A stretch of 7,166 nucleotides of DNA from positions 1 to 7,166 of the forward strand of contig DDUX01000029.1 of NCBI GenBank assembly GCA_002345025.1, written 5' to 3'. Below, one piece after another: positions 6,057 to 7,166 of the stretch. The notes beneath the pieces were generated by a model. It was not told the DNA's origin and made no database searches. It saw only the letters and a program-made list of their open reading frames with translations. A program made the translations under genes and the position numbers. Source of the stretch: Candidatus Accumulibacter iunctus. GTDB lineage: Bacteria; Pseudomonadota; Gammaproteobacteria; Burkholderiales; Rhodocyclaceae. The stretch's first letter is position 1. Each line of letters opens with the position of its first letter.

Positions 6057-7166
6057 ATGCCGACCACCGGGACCACCATCCGGAAGATCTTCCTCGCCTC
6101 GTCGGCGGAACTCGCCGACCATCGCCGCGAGTTCGAGATCGCCATCAACCGCAAGAACAGGCTCTGGATCGCCGAGGGCATTTTCCTCGACCTCGCCATC
6201 TGGGAAGACTTCCTCGACGTGCTGTCGAAGACCCGGTTGCAGGACGAGTACAACCGCGAAATCCGCCAGTGCGACGTTTTCGTGATGCTCTACCGCAGCA
6301 AGGTCGGCCGCTACACCGAAGAGGAGTTCGCGACCGCCGTCGGGCAGTTCCAGGCGACCAGCAGGCCGTTCATCTATACCTACTTCTGCGATTCGCCCGA
6401 CGACCGTGCCACCGCCAGCGCCGACGACCTGCAGAGCCCGCAGTCGTTCCAGGAGAAGCTGCGGGCGCTCGGCCACTTCCAGACCCGGTACACCACCACC
6501 GCCGAACTCTGCGCCCACTTCGTCGCGCAGCTCGACAAGCTCGCGGCGAACGGCTTCGTCGAGTTCGTTCGCGATGCCGAAACGACCGGCAGCGTCGTGG
6601 TCGGCGACAACAACCGCGGAGTGATCAACACCGGCACGCAGATCGACACCGGTGGCGGCGCAGCCGTCGCCGGCGCGGTCAACGCCGGCGGGCATTTCAT
6701 CGGTCGCGACTTCGTCCAGGTCGTCAACCGGATCGTCCACCGCGGCGAAGACCCCGCCGACGCCAACGCGGTCATCGCGCATTATCTCGCCGCGCTCGCC
6801 GGCGAGCTTGCGGGCCTCAGGCTCGGCGAGATCGACCTCAGCGCCAGCGACGGCCGGCGCGAGCCGCTGCAGCTCGCCGACGTTTATGTGCCGCTGGCGA
6901 CGCAACTGCACATCCCGCAGGAGATGACGCTGGCGCAGTGGCTGCAGCGCAGCCGCAGCACGGCGCGCGACGCGCGTGCGGAAATGGAGGAGAAACGTGC
7001 GACGCGCGCCGTGCCGGCGCTCGAAGCGCTGGCGGCGCACCGCGAGCTGACACTGCTGGGTGCTGCCGGCAGCGGCAAGAGCACCTTCGGTGCCAGCGTC
7101 CTGCTGGCGCTGGCGCAGGCCTGGCAGGGGCACGACGGCGTACTCGCCAGCCTCGGCGAGCAGTGG
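6057..7166 (+). CDS. NLR-like protein: TIR/DUF4062-like N-terminal domain plus NACHT-type P-loop NTPase (3' end outside window)
   Basis: The frame is open from ATG 6057 to the right edge (370 residues seen). ggag at 6045-6048 lies eight bases before the ATG. Residues about 8-112 form an alpha/beta domain: RKIFLASSAELADHRREFE (9-27), LAIWEDFLDVLSKTRLQDE (46-64), a strand CDVFVMLYRSKVGRYTEEEF (72-91) and RPFIYTYF (103-110). This matches the TIR/DUF4062-like effectors fused to bacterial STAND and NACHT proteins. Residues 179-221 are a Gly/Asn/Val-rich linker (VVGDNNRGVINTG, AVNAGGHFIGRDFVQ) of the kind common between effector and NTPase modules. A helical region with DVYVPL (275-280) leads to Walker A GAAGSGKST (335-343) after the strand ELTLL, which fits a NACHT domain. 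The truncated remainder probably holds Walker B and a C-terminal sensor. Such proteins are known or suspected phage-defence NLRs; that role is inferred here from architecture only. Whether the TIR-like domain cleaves NAD+ cannot be read from the sequence. Confidence 0.87.
   Translation, partial: MPTTGTTIRKIFLASSAELADHRREFEIAINRKNRLWIAEGIFLDLAIWEDFLDVLSKTRLQDEYNREIRQCDVFVMLYRSKVGRYTEEEFATAVGQFQATSRPFIYTYFCDSPDDRATASADDLQSPQSFQEKLRALGHFQTRYTTTAELCAHFVAQLDKLAANGFVEFVRDAETTGSVVVGDNNRGVINTGTQIDTGGGAAVAGAVNAGGHFIGRDFVQVVNRIVHRGEDPADANAVIAHYLAALAGELAGLRLGEIDLSASDGRREPLQLADVYVPLATQLHIPQEMTLAQWLQRSRSTARDARAEMEEKRATRAVPALEALAAHRELTLLGAAGSGKSTFGASVLLALAQAWQGHDGVLASLGEQW

Noticed and set aside
6003..7133. 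Long open frame on the - strand (376 codons) opposite the NACHT gene
   Set aside because: The + strand frame has a TIR-like domain and a P-loop; the antisense product is low-complexity and shows no motif.

Overview
The window is GC-rich (about 65-70% over most genes), densely coded, and every gene I can support lies on the + strand. Gene style and content (SUMF1/FGE-like and NACHT proteins, DUF262, HipA kinase, GNAT, short structured intergenic repeats) suggest a large-genome, GC-rich proteobacterium, perhaps a betaproteobacterium of the Accumulibacter/Rhodocyclales type. That placement rests on general resemblance, not on a marker gene.

Layout: (1) 2-895, the 3' end of a gene whose product ends in a formylglycine-generating-enzyme-like (SUMF1) domain. 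Its frame is open through the left edge, so it is probably the tail of a larger multidomain protein. (2) 919-1062, a structured intergenic repeat containing a good intrinsic terminator. (3) 1179-1871, an exported protein of unknown function whose DNA is clearly lower in GC than its neighbours. (4) 2087-2638, a YhbS-like GNAT acetyltransferase. (5) 2736-2883, a second copy of the intergenic repeat in the same orientation, followed by a 13-bp tandem duplication. (6) 3020-5908, a two-gene operon: a 560-aa DUF262 protein whose stop codon directly abuts the ATG of a 401-aa HipA-family kinase. (7) 5909-6056, an intergenic stretch with three consecutive inverted repeats. (8) 6057 to the right edge, the first 370 residues of an NLR-like protein: TIR/DUF4062-like N-terminal domain, Gly/Asn-rich linker, helical region and a NACHT-type P-loop.

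The content resembles an accessory or defence-type region. NLR-like parts sit at both edges (a C-terminal SUMF1 domain on the left, an N-terminal effector plus NACHT on the right) and enclose the DUF262-HipA pair. The most interesting candidate for an undescribed system is that pair. The HipA kinase keeps its catalytic motifs, but no HipB-like DNA-binding antitoxin is encoded beside it. The position a HipB would normally take is held by a DUF262 protein with an intact DGQQR motif and no recognisable HNH nuclease part. Second in interest is the intergenic repeat, whose two copies keep the same hairpins, one of them through co-varying bases.
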